Assembly: GCA_025351555.1 (NCBI GenBank)
Contig: JANXVS010000412.1
Span: 1-5,942, forward strand
Length of the DNA stretch: 5,942 bases
Source: Pseudomonadota bacterium
Lineage (GTDB): Bacteria > Pseudomonadota > Gammaproteobacteria > Xanthomonadales > Rhodanobacteraceae
Direction of reading: 5' to 3'
Part shown: positions 1 through 5,942 of the stretch, piece by piece
Layout of the letters: each line of letters opens with the position of its first letter
Position numbering within the stretch: position 1 is the first letter of the stretch
Notes under the pieces: model-generated
What the model saw: the letters and a program-made list of their open reading frames with translations, nothing else
What the model was told of the DNA's origin: nothing
Databases searched by the model: none
Made by a program: the position numbers and the translations under genes

Positions 1-1
1 C

Positions 2-625
2 CGTGGACTCGGACTCAAGGTGGAAATCCTCGACGACGCCGGCAAACCGGTGCGCGAGGAAAAAGGCGAACTGGCCTGCACGGCGCCGTTTCCGTGCATG
101 CCGGTCGGTTTCTGGAACGATCCACAAGGCGAAAAATACCACAATGCGTATTTTTCCAAAGTTCCCAATGTGTGGTGCCATGGCGATCACGCCCTGCTGA
201 CCGAGCGCGACGGCATCGTCATCTACGGCCGCTCCGACGCCGTGCTCAATCCCGGCGGCGTGCGCATCGGCACTGCGGAAATCTATCGGCAGGTCGAGCA
301 ATTGCCCGAGGTGCTGGAATCCATTGCCGTCGGCCAGGATTGGGACAACGACGTGCGCGTGATCCTGTTCGTGCGTCTGCGCGAGGGCATCACTCTCGAC
401 GACGCCTTGCGCGACCGCATCAAGAAACAGATCCGCGACAACACCACGCCGCGCCATGTACCGGCGAAAATCCTGCAAGTCACCGACATCCCCCGCACGA
501 TCTCGGGCAAGATCACCGAGCTGGCCGTACGCGAAGCGATCCACGGGCGACCGGTGAAGAATACGGATGCGTTGGCGAATCCGGGGGCGCTGGAGCAGTT
601 TCGAGAGCGGGCCGAGTTACAGTAA
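2..625 (+). CDS. Acetoacetyl-CoA synthetase, C-terminal part (5' truncated by window)
   Basis: ATP-dependent ligase that would activate acetoacetate to acetoacetyl-CoA through an acyl-adenylate, in the cytoplasm. The reading frame is open from base 2 and ends at TAA 623-625, giving 207 residues; the family is about 650 residues, so roughly the last third is present. Visible family features are [17 protein letters not shown], then the adenylation-core segment [22 protein letters not shown], the hinge and C-terminal domain start [17 protein letters not shown], and near the end [20 protein letters not shown], whose Lys (codon 509-511) is the expected catalytic lysine of ANL-superfamily enzymes. 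The tail [19 protein letters not shown] is characteristic of acetoacetate-CoA ligases rather than acetyl-CoA synthetases. It has no obvious link to the sugar genes downstream and probably marks the edge of the polysaccharide locus. The product class is firm; the true start is outside the window. Confidence 0.93.
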   Translation, partial: RGLGLKVEILDDAGKPVREEKGELACTAPFPCMPVGFWNDPQGEKYHNAYFSKVPNVWCHGDHALLTERDGIVIYGRSDAVLNPGGVRIGTAEIYRQVEQLPEVLESIAVGQDWDNDVRVILFVRLREGITLDDALRDRIKKQIRDNTTPRHVPAKILQVTDIPRTISGKITELAVREAIHGRPVKNTDALANPGALEQFRERAELQ

Positions 626-830
626 TTTGCCATGGAACTTTGATGCAGACCGGTATCTTGCGACAATCCGGGCTGTCACAGCGGCAGGCGTCGATCTTCA
701 TGTGCACTAATCTGCGGCATGGATTCCGCGAACGCCGCAAGTTGCGAGTCTAGTTGCCTAGCCGCTTGATGCACCCCCATAGAGCCAGCAGGACAGTAGA
801 AACTTTGCGACAAGTATTCTTGACTGAGTG
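626..830. other. Intergenic spacer without recognisable gene
   Basis: Between the ligase stop and the first aminotransferase remnant I see no reading frame with protein-like composition. There is one 6-bp inverted repeat (TGCGGC at 713-718, GCCGCA at 734-739) with a 15-base loop and no following T run, so it is not a convincing terminator. TTGACT at 820-825 resembles a -35 box, but no fitting -10 box follows. Confidence 0.5.
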
Positions 831-1083
831 ATGAGAAAATTGCACTGAATGATCTCCAACCCATGTTTCGACCCAGCGCGAAGCGCTGATGCAGGCGATG
901 GCGCGCGTCGTCGACCGCGGCTGGTTTGTTCTTGGACCCGAGCTCGGAGCATTCGAAAGCGAATTTGCCGCCTACTGCGAAGCGGCCCACGCAATCGGCG
1001 TCGCCAACGGCACCGACGCGATCGAACTCGCGCTGCACGCGCTGGATATCGGCGCCGGTGACGACGTCGTCGTTGCGGCACCA
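831..1083 (+). pseudogene. DegT/DnrJ/EryC1 sugar aminotransferase, N-terminal remnant
   Basis: Remnant of a PLP-dependent aminotransferase that would have acted on a nucleotide-linked keto-sugar (FdtB/QdtB-like by the look of its N-terminus). Read piecewise, it gives the typical start [12 protein letters not shown], then [34 protein letters not shown], and [20 protein letters not shown] up to [11 protein letters not shown]. These correspond to the first 80 or so residues of a family of about 370, so the PLP-lysine domain is gone. Two one-base losses break the frame. One is in the A run at 836-840, where an extra A would join ATG 831 to the IALNDL frame. The other is in CCC at 872-874, where an extra C would restore RPQREAL. 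After about 1083 the frame turns into unrelated sequence because a glycosyltransferase fragment is joined on. The family call is firm; the exact sugar substrate is not. Confidence 0.8.
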
Positions 1084-1189
1084 GGAATTGCTGCCCGACC
1101 TCATTACTGCGGTCGCCGGCGTCAATCAGGCACTCGACGCCAAACTTGAGGCGATCTTCGTCGTCGATGGCAGTCCCGACAGCAGCTAG
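1082..1189 (+). pseudogene. Family-2 glycosyltransferase, short internal/N-terminal remnant
   Basis: About 35 codons in a different frame from the preceding remnant read [11 protein letters not shown], then [15 protein letters not shown] and VVDGSPDSS before TAG 1187-1189. This matches the first beta-alpha-beta unit of GT-A fold family-2 glycosyltransferases, where a sequence like PVYNEE-LLPDL is followed by a helix and a strand ending in V-DGSxDxS, the nucleotide-sugar-binding aspartate motif. The first 10 to 20 residues and all of the catalytic and membrane parts are missing. It is probably a scrap of an O-antigen glycosyltransferase gene that once stood between the aminotransferase and the methyltransferase. 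It cannot encode a working enzyme. Confidence 0.68.
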
Positions 1190-1512
1190 GGCTGTGGAGT
1201 GTCCAGGACGAGATCGCACACCATGCGCGGCGCTACTCTCGACATGAATTGGAGGAAAAGTATGAGACAGCTGGATTCGATATAATCTGGACGTCATCCT
1301 TCGTCAGCCTGCTGCTTCCCGCAATGGCACTTTCGCGCGTTCTCAAACCCAAGCAGTTACGGAAAGCCGACGAGATGGCAGAATTCCACATCCCACAATG
1401 GATGAACCAAACATTCTTTCAAGTCATGCGTGTCGAAGCCGCGCTTCTGCGCTGCGGCCTTCGCTTTCCGGTGGGCGGCAGCCGCATTCTTCTCGCTCGC
1501 AGGAAAGATTGA
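1190..1512 (+). pseudogene. SAM-dependent methyltransferase, C-terminal remnant
   Basis: From 1192 the frame reads LWSVQDEIAHHARRYSRHEL, then EEKYETAGFDIIWTSSFVSL and LLPAMALSRVLK, ending GLRFPVGGSRILLARRKD before TGA 1510-1512. This is the C-terminal third of class-I methyltransferases common in polysaccharide clusters: the LWS-x-D-x-x-x-HHxRRY segment, the AGF motif, an amphipathic or membrane-associating helix pair, and a final GGS-LL-ARK strand. The SAM-binding Rossmann half is missing; upstream sequence switches to the glycosyltransferase fragment at about 1186-1192. An ATG at 1249 could start an 87-residue peptide, but it would lack the catalytic domain. The stop overlaps the ATG of the next gene (TGATG), an arrangement inherited from an intact operon. 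What the enzyme methylated is unknown. Confidence 0.72.
1501..1507 (+). promoter_or_regulatory. Ribosome binding site of the WecE-like gene
   Basis: AGGAAAG lies 7 bases (counted from AGGA) before ATG 1512. It supports that start even though the frame breaks after 57 codons. The site lies inside the methyltransferase remnant, and stop and start overlap, so translation was probably coupled. Confidence 0.6.
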
Positions 1513-2640
1513 TGATTCCCTTCAACAAGCCCTGTATGACCGGCCGCGAGCTGGCCAACATCGAACAGGCGCACACGAATGGGCACTTGTCTGGCGACGG
1601 CCCGTTCACCAAGCGCTGCCACACGTGGCTGGAGCAGCACATCGGTTGCCGCAAGGCATTGCTGACGCAATCATGCACCGCCCGCGCTGGAGATGGCCGC
1701 GATCCTTCTGGACCTGCAGCCGGGCGACGAAGTCATCATGCCTTCGTTCACCTTCGTCTCGACCGCCAACGCGTTCGTTCTGTGCGGCGCGGTACCTGTC
1801 TTCGTCGATGTCCGCCAGGACACTCTCAATCTCGACGAACGTCTCGTGGAAGCTGCCATCACGTCGCGAACCAAGGCCATCTGCGTCGTACACTACGCCG
1901 GCGTCGGCTGCGACATGGACGCGATCATGGCGCTCGCGAAAGCGCATGGCCTGTTTGTCGTCGAAGATGCAGCGCAAGCTATTTTGTCAACCTACAAGAA
2001 CCGCCCTCTTGGCAGCATCGGTCATCTGGCTGCGCTGAGCTTCCATGAAACCAAGAACGTTATTTCCGGTGAAGGCGGAGCGCTGCTGATCAACGACGAG
2101 CGTTTCATAGAACGCGCCGAAGTTGTGCGTGAAAACGGCACCAACCGCAGCAAGTTTTTCCGTGGTCAGATCGACAAGTACACTTGGGTCGATATCGGCT
2201 CCTCGTTCCTGCCGAGCGAGATCGTAGCTGCATTTCTCGCGGCCCAGCTGGAACAAGCGCAAGCGATCACCGCCAGACGACTGGCCATTTGGGATCAATA
2301 CGCCACATGGGCGGCTTCCATGCAGACGCAGAGCCACATCAGGGCGCCCATCATCCCAGCCGATTGCGGGCACAACGCACACATGTTCTATCTGCTGCTG
2401 CCATCGCTTGAGCGTCGCACGTCGTTCATTGCGCAGTTGAAGGAGCGCGGCATAGGTGCCGTCTTCCACTACGTGCCATTGCATTCGTCTCCCGCCGGGT
2501 GTCGCTACGGGCGGGCTCACGGCGACTTGGCCGTTACCTCCGACGTCAGCGATCGCCTTGTGCGACTACCACTATGGATCGGTCTGGATGAGCACATGGA
2601 GAACGTGCTGGCAGCAGCGTCTGCCGCACTTGGCGCGTAA
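1512..2640 (+). CDS. wecE: TDP-4-keto-6-deoxyglucose transaminase (WecE/RffA type), broken by one +1 frameshift
   Basis: PLP enzyme that transfers an amino group from glutamate to C4 of TDP-4-keto-6-deoxy-D-glucose, making TDP-Fuc4N for surface polysaccharide (in enterobacteria, enterobacterial common antigen). From ATG 1512 the frame reads MIPFNKPCMTGRELANIEQA and on to LLTQSCTA. It then shifts: an extra C in CCC 1681-1683 moves the rest (LEMAAILLDLQPGDEV onward) into another frame that is open to TAA 2638-2640. Without that base the protein is 375 residues, against 376 in E. coli WecE as I recall it. Key features are SFTFVSTANAFVLCGA, VVEDAAQA (Asp152, cofactor ring contact by family pattern), SFHETKN with the Schiff-base Lys181, GTNRSKFFRGQIDKYTWVDI, and NAHMFYLLLPS. 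Lys181 is the same number as in E. coli, which supports a single-base error or a very recent mutation. As the sequence stands, only a fragment from ATG 1693 (315 residues) could be made. Confidence 0.9.
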
Positions 2641-2868
2641 CGATCGTCGGCGCCGATCACGCGGACGTCGTTGGCACCAAGCTTCAAGTCAGCCGGCACG
2701 CGTCAGCCCTGGCAGCGCAACGAATGCGAATGAGATACCGACAGTACAAATGCGGCACACACGAGACATGAAAAAATTTGCTTTTAGCAAGCCGGCATTC
2801 GTAGCGCAGCAGTTCCCTCGTAGTATCCTGTAGCCACAACCCATCCTCGTGGCAAAACGACCAGAAAC
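2641..2868. other. Intergenic spacer, likely boundary between transcription units
   Basis: This spacer separates the transaminase from the arabinose operon. The first 120 bases have coding-like GC content, but I recognise no protein in any frame; they could be eroded coding sequence. A 10-bp palindrome, TCGGCGCCGA (2647-2656), follows the transaminase stop without a T run. An AT-rich patch at 2769-2790 contains TTGCT-TTT-AGCAA (2778-2790). Read on the minus strand, this is a small hairpin followed by ATTTTTT, so it could be a weak terminator against antisense transcription. A promoter for the operon most likely lies here, but I cannot place clear -35/-10 boxes. Confidence 0.45.
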
Positions 2869-4290
2869 ATGCAAGATCGCACTATTCCTTTGTGTGTGGA
2901 CCTGGATGGGACCTTGATCCGCTCGGATTTGCTCGTTGAATCCGCGCTCAAACTGCTACGCCACAATCCGTTGTATCTGTTTCGTTTTGGCGCATGGCTG
3001 CTGCGCGGCAAAGCGCATCTGAAACGTGAGATTGCAACGCGCGCCACGCTCGATGTCAACGCTCTGCCGTATGAGCAACGTTTGCTGACATGGCTGCGCG
3101 ATGAAGACGCGGGGCGAGTTCGTGTGCTTTGCACCGCGTCGGATCAGAAACTGGCGGAAATGGTTGCCGCCCACGTCGGCGGATTCGACGAAGTGCTCGG
3201 CAGCGACGGCGTGCGCAATCTTGGCGGTAGAAACAAGGCCGAGACATTGACCGCACGCTTTGGCGAGCGCGGGTTCGACTACGCCGGGAACGCGGCGTCT
3301 GACCTGCACGTTTGGCGGCATGCACGCCGCGCGATTGTCGTGAATGCCACACCGGCCATAGCGCGCCAGGCAGGACAGGCTTGCGAGATCGAACGGGTTT
3401 TTGAGCAATCCGGAAATCGCTGGGGTATCTGGGTCAAGGCGATGCGCCTACATCAATGGTTGAAGAACCTGTTGGTGTTTCTGCCATTGATGACGGCACA
3501 CTTGGTGCTTTCGCCGCAAGCGCTGCTGCGTTCGTCTCTGGCGTTTCTGTGTTTTTGCCTGTGCGCATCCGGAGTCTACCTGCTCAACGATTTGCTCGAT
3601 CTCGATGCCGACCGGGCGCATCCACGCAAACGATTGCGGCCGTTCGCGGCGGGCACGCTGCCGCTCAGCAACGGGTTGGTTGCGACACCCGTGCTTACGC
3701 TAGCTGCGTTCGCATTTGCGCTCGCGATCTCGCCGCGTTTCGCTCTCGTGCTGCTGTGTTACTTCGTGCTCACTCTCGCCTATTCGTTCGCGCTCAAGCG
3801 CATCGGCATGCTCGATGCGGTAGTGCTGGCAGCGTTGTACACAATCCGTATCATCGCGGGCATTGTCGCGCTGCAAATCGGCATGTCGTTCTGGCTGCTG
3901 GCATTTTCAATGTTTCTGTTCTTGAGTCTGGCGATGATCAAGCGCTATACCGAACTGGATATGCTTTCGAGAAATGGCGGTATCCAAAACAGCGGTCGTG
4001 GTTATGCGGTGGCTGATCTGCCTTTGATCCAGTCGCTCGGCGGATCCAGCGGCTATCTGGCCGTACTCGTGCTCGCGCTGTACATCAACAGCACGGCCAG
4101 TGAAGCCTTGTACCGTCATCCGCAGGTGCTCTGGCTGTTGTGCCCGCTATTACTGTACTGGATCAGCCGGGCGTGGCTGATTGCACACCGCGGCAGCATG
4201 CATGACGATCCCGTTGTGTTCGCATTAACCGACCGCGTCAGCCGCCTCGTGCTGGTGCTTTGCGCGATCGTGGTCGCAGGAGCGATCTGA
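2869..4290 (+). CDS. HAD phosphatase-UbiA prenyltransferase fusion; probable polyprenyl-phosphate phosphoribosyltransferase/5-phosphatase
   Basis: A 473-residue two-domain protein. Residues 1 to about 185 are a HAD hydrolase. They show CVDLDGTLI (nucleophile Asp11, acid/base Asp13), CTAS (Thr89, motif II), Lys123 in GGRNKAETL (motif III) and YAGNAASDLHVW (Asp145, motif IV). Residues about 190-473 are an integral membrane UbiA domain with eight or nine helices. It has HQWLKNLLVFLPL (195-207), the Mg-diphosphate motif NDLLDLDAD (Asn240, Asp241, Asp244, Asp248), the second motif YSFALKRIGMLD (305-316) and YTIRIIAG. This pattern resembles the decaprenyl-phosphate phosphoribosyltransferase branch (mycobacterial Rv3806c) more than the quinone or heme branch. 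With DprE1- and DprE2-like genes next to it, the inferred job is to move 5-phosphoribose from PRPP to polyprenyl phosphate at the inner membrane and remove the 5-phosphate. The start ATG 2869 has no strong Shine-Dalgarno site but just precedes the HAD motif. Domain calls are firm; the substrate is inferred from context. Confidence 0.88.
   Translation: MQDRTIPLCVDLDGTLIRSDLLVESALKLLRHNPLYLFRFGAWLLRGKAHLKREIATRATLDVNALPYEQRLLTWLRDEDAGRVRVLCTASDQKLAEMVAAHVGGFDEVLGSDGVRNLGGRNKAETLTARFGERGFDYAGNAASDLHVWRHARRAIVVNATPAIARQAGQACEIERVFEQSGNRWGIWVKAMRLHQWLKNLLVFLPLMTAHLVLSPQALLRSSLAFLCFCLCASGVYLLNDLLDLDADRAHPRKRLRPFAAGTLPLSNGLVATPVLTLAAFAFALAISPRFALVLLCYFVLTLAYSFALKRIGMLDAVVLAALYTIRIIAGIVALQIGMSFWLLAFSMFLFLSLAMIKRYTELDMLSRNGGIQNSGRGYAVADLPLIQSLGGSSGYLAVLVLALYINSTASEALYRHPQVLWLLCPLLLYWISRAWLIAHRGSMHDDPVVFALTDRVSRLVLVLCAIVVAGAI
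4278..4282 (+). promoter_or_regulatory. Ribosome binding site deciding the DprE1-like start
   Basis: AGGAG lies 7 bases before ATG 4290, inside the last codons of the UbiA gene. It favours ATG 4290 over the in-frame TTG at 4260, which would add the unfamily-like leader MRDRGRRSDL. The TGATG overlap with the upstream stop suggests coupled translation. Confidence 0.7.
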
Positions 4291-5585
4291 TGCCGGCGCC
4301 GGGTAGCTCGTGGGGGCGCTATCCACGAGCCGAGCAGCAAATCGTCCCCATGCATTGGCGTGATGACGCACTGCCGATAACGACAGGAACGCTGCTTCCC
4401 TATGGCAACGGCCGCAGCTACGGTGACAGTTGCCTTAACGACGGCGGCATTCTGCTGCACACGCGAGGGCTTGATCGCTTCATCGATTTCGACCCGGCCA
4501 GCGGCGTCTTGCGCTGCGAGGCTGGTGTACTGTTTTCCGAAATTCTCGATTTCGCTGTTCCACGCGGTTGGTTCCTGCCGGTTCTGCCGGGCACACGCTT
4601 CGTCACTGTCGGCGGCGCCATCGCCAACGACGTGCACGGCAAGAATCATCACCGTGCGGGAACATTCGGTGAGCATGTGCGCCGATTTGAGCTGTTGAGA
4701 TCCGACGGCTCGCGGCGTCAATGTAGTCGCGAAGAGAATGTGGACATGTTTACCGCCACCATCGGTGGCTTGGGACTGACCGGCGTGATTACCTGGGCCG
4801 AAGTCATGCTCAAGCGCATTCCCGGTCCGTGGATGGCGACGCAAACACGGCGATTTCGCAACCTCAAGGAATTCTTTGCACTGTCTGCAGAATCCGAACG
4901 CGATTTCGAATACAACGTGGCCTGGATCGACTGCGCAGCATCGGGCAATGCATTCGGCCGTGGTTTGTTCATCCGCGCCAATCACGCATCGACGCCACCG
5001 CATCGGCGCGAGCCGGGAGTGCGCCGGGTCGGCATACCTTTCACGCCACCGCTATCGTTGATCAATCGCGCGAGTCTGCGCCTGTTCAACGCCGTGTATT
5101 TCCATCGCCCACGGTCGAGCCACGCGCTCACACACTACGCGCCCTATTTTTTTCCACTCGATGCGATCGAGAACTGGAATCGCATTTACGGACCTCGTGG
5201 CTTTCTGCAATATCAATGCGTAGTACCGCCTGCTTCTGCGGAATCGACAGTGACGGAACTGTTGCAGCGAATTTCGGCAAGCGGCAACGGATCGTTTCTG
5301 GCCGTACTCAAGGTGTTCACCGACCGGCCGCCGGCTGGTATCCTCTCGTTTCCGCGTGCCGGGGCAACGCTGGCGCTGGATTTTCCCAATCGCGGTGTGG
5401 CGACGCTCGATTTGCTCGAACGGCTCGACGATATCGTGGTCGCAGCAGGCGGCGCGATTTATCCCGCCAAGGACGCGCGTCTGAAGGGTGAACGTTTCCG
5501 GCACTATTTTCCGCGCTGGGAGGCGATGGTTCCACATATCGACCCGCGGTTTTCGTCCGGCTTCTGGCGCCGGGTAATGGATTGA
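4290..5585 (+). CDS. dprE1: DprE1-like FAD-dependent polyprenyl-phosphoribose 2'-oxidase
   Basis: Would oxidise the 2-hydroxyl of polyprenylphosphoryl-beta-D-ribose to the 2-keto intermediate, the first half of the ribose-to-arabinose epimerisation. The protein has 431 residues; M. tuberculosis DprE1 has 461. The N-terminal FAD-binding domain (vanillyl-alcohol oxidase fold) has GNGRSYGDSCLNDGG, FLPVLPGTRFVTVGGAIAND and HGKNHHRAGTFGEHV, with His116 at the position of mycobacterial His132. IGGLGLTGVI closes this domain. The substrate domain has YFFPLDAIENWNRIYGPRGF, LQYQCVVP and YPAKDARLKG, with Lys394 matching Lys418 of the mycobacterial enzyme. The cysteine hit by benzothiazinones (Cys387) aligns with Ala362 (codon 5373-5375). 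The gene overlaps the UbiA stop by one base and ends 4 bases before the DprE2-like gene. The family is secure. The true substrate could be a related polyprenyl-phospho-pentose, but the neighbours favour ribose. Confidence 0.92.
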   Translation: MPAPGSSWGRYPRAEQQIVPMHWRDDALPITTGTLLPYGNGRSYGDSCLNDGGILLHTRGLDRFIDFDPASGVLRCEAGVLFSEILDFAVPRGWFLPVLPGTRFVTVGGAIANDVHGKNHHRAGTFGEHVRRFELLRSDGSRRQCSREENVDMFTATIGGLGLTGVITWAEVMLKRIPGPWMATQTRRFRNLKEFFALSAESERDFEYNVAWIDCAASGNAFGRGLFIRANHASTPPHRREPGVRRVGIPFTPPLSLINRASLRLFNAVYFHRPRSSHALTHYAPYFFPLDAIENWNRIYGPRGFLQYQCVVPPASAESTVTELLQRISASGNGSFLAVLKVFTDRPPAGILSFPRAGATLALDFPNRGVATLDLLERLDDIVVAAGGAIYPAKDARLKGERFRHYFPRWEAMVPHIDPRFSSGFWRRVMD

Positions 5586-5589
5586 TGAA

Positions 5590-5942
5590 ATGCGCAGAAT
5601 CATGATCATCGGTGCAACATCAGCGATCGCCGAGGCAACGGCGCGGCGCTTTGCCGCGCGTGGCGACGCCTTGTTTCTCGTCGGCCGCAACGCTGCGCAT
5701 TTGCAAGCGATGATCGCCGATCTGAAACTGCGCGGTGCGCCACAGGCCATCAGCGCAACGTTGGATGCCACTAATTTCGGGGCGCATGCAGTCATACTCG
5801 AACAAGCCGAACGCGAACTCGGCGGCGTTGATGCCGTGCTGATCGCGCACGGCACGCTGTCCGATCAAGCGCTGTGCCAGAACTCGGTTGACGCATTGCG
5901 TAAGGAATTCGATATCAATGCCATCAGCACCATGGCACTCCT
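5590..5942 (+). CDS. dprE2: DprE2-like short-chain dehydrogenase, N-terminal part (3' truncated by window)
   Basis: Would reduce the 2-keto intermediate with NAD(P)H to polyprenylphosphoryl-D-arabinofuranose, completing the epimerisation. The frame opens at ATG 5590, and 117 complete codons are visible of a family of about 250. The Rossmann start is MRRIMIIGATSAIAEATARR, where GATSAIA replaces the classical TGxxxGIG loop, as is usual in the DprE2 branch. VGRN follows at the second strand (cofactor selection), then LDAT, and VDAVLIAHGTLSDQ, which takes the place of the NNAG strand. EFDINAIST follows with the structural Asn110. The Tyr-xxx-Lys catalytic pair lies beyond the window. The four-base gap from the oxidase stop and shared strand indicate one operon. 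I chose ATG 5590 because the overlapping ATG at 5585 runs into a stop after six codons. No strong Shine-Dalgarno site is visible. Confidence 0.88.
   Translation, partial: MRRIMIIGATSAIAEATARRFAARGDALFLVGRNAAHLQAMIADLKLRGAPQAISATLDATNFGAHAVILEQAERELGGVDAVLIAHGTLSDQALCQNSVDALRKEFDINAISTMAL

Noticed and set aside
713..739. Inverted repeat TGCGGC/GCCGCA after the ligase gene as a terminator
   Set aside because: The stem is only 6 bp, the loop is 15 bases, and no T run follows.
94..753. 219-codon plus-strand frame overlapping acetoacetyl-CoA synthetase
   Set aside because: Arg/His-rich shadow translation; the overlapping frame matches the ligase along its full length.
820..849. TTGACT as the -35 box of a promoter before the aminotransferase remnant
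   Set aside because: No hexamer resembling TATAAT lies at 16-18 bases spacing.
831..2640. The aminotransferase remnant and the WecE-like gene as a tandem duplication
   Set aside because: Their N-termini differ clearly ([10 protein letters not shown] versus [19 protein letters not shown] versus GHLSGDGPF), so they are different subfamilies rather than recent copies.
2768..2833. Small open frame starting MKKFAFSKPAF, 21 residues
   Set aside because: It has no Shine-Dalgarno site and no hydrophobic or attenuator-like character, and it is short enough to occur by chance. I would revisit it only if conserved in relatives.
3456..4016. 186-codon open frame on the plus strand inside the UbiA domain
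   Set aside because: It is an alternative frame of the membrane domain; the overlapping frame has clear UbiA motifs.
4260..4289. TTG 4260 as the start of the DprE1-like protein
   Set aside because: It has no ribosome binding site and would add a basic leader overlapping the UbiA gene; AGGAG sits ideally before ATG 4290.
4116..5003. 295-codon open frame on the minus strand
   Set aside because: It lies opposite the UbiA/DprE1-like genes, and its translation has no recognisable motif and a biased composition typical of the complement of GC-rich coding DNA.
5052..5855. 267-codon open frame on the minus strand
   Set aside because: It spans the antisense of two well-supported genes (DprE1-like and DprE2-like) and shows no family pattern.
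1..5942. Insertion sequence, CRISPR array, tRNA or rRNA
   Set aside because: I saw no transposase frame, no regularly spaced direct repeats, and no tRNA- or rRNA-like segment in the window.

Overview
This window looks like part of a surface-polysaccharide (O-antigen or glycoconjugate) locus from a GC-rich Gram-negative bacterium. All convincing genes lie on the + strand. The gene content and protein style suggest a gamma- or betaproteobacterium, and Xanthomonadales-like is my best but weakly supported guess.

Layout: (1) 2-625 is the C-terminal third of acetoacetyl-CoA synthetase, a housekeeping gene that probably marks the edge of the locus. (2) 626-830 is non-coding with nothing I recognise. 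(3) 831-1512 is a graveyard of three O-antigen-type genes joined end to end: the N-terminus of a DegT/DnrJ/EryC1 sugar aminotransferase, about 36 codons of a family-2 glycosyltransferase, and the C-terminus of a SAM-dependent methyltransferase. (4) 1512-2640 is a WecE/RffA-type TDP-4-keto-6-deoxyglucose transaminase. It is complete apart from one extra C near 1681-1683; removing that base gives a 375-residue protein with its PLP lysine at residue 181. (5) 2641-2868 is a spacer that probably separates two transcription units. (6) 2869 to the window end is a tight three-gene operon: a HAD-phosphatase/UbiA-prenyltransferase fusion, a DprE1-like FAD oxidase, and the start of a DprE2-like short-chain reductase.

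The last three genes together match the pathway known from mycobacteria for making polyprenyl-phosphate D-arabinofuranose. UbiA (Rv3806c type) would put phosphoribose from PRPP onto polyprenyl phosphate, a phosphatase would remove the 5-phosphate, and DprE1/DprE2 would epimerise C2 by oxidation and reduction. Here the phosphatase appears to be fused to UbiA, so the whole route may be encoded by three genes. The transferase that would use the arabinose donor is not in the window. The most interesting observations are this compact arabinofuranose-donor operon, the alanine at the position of the benzothiazinone-target cysteine in DprE1, and the collapsed remnant block next to a one-base-frameshifted wecE.
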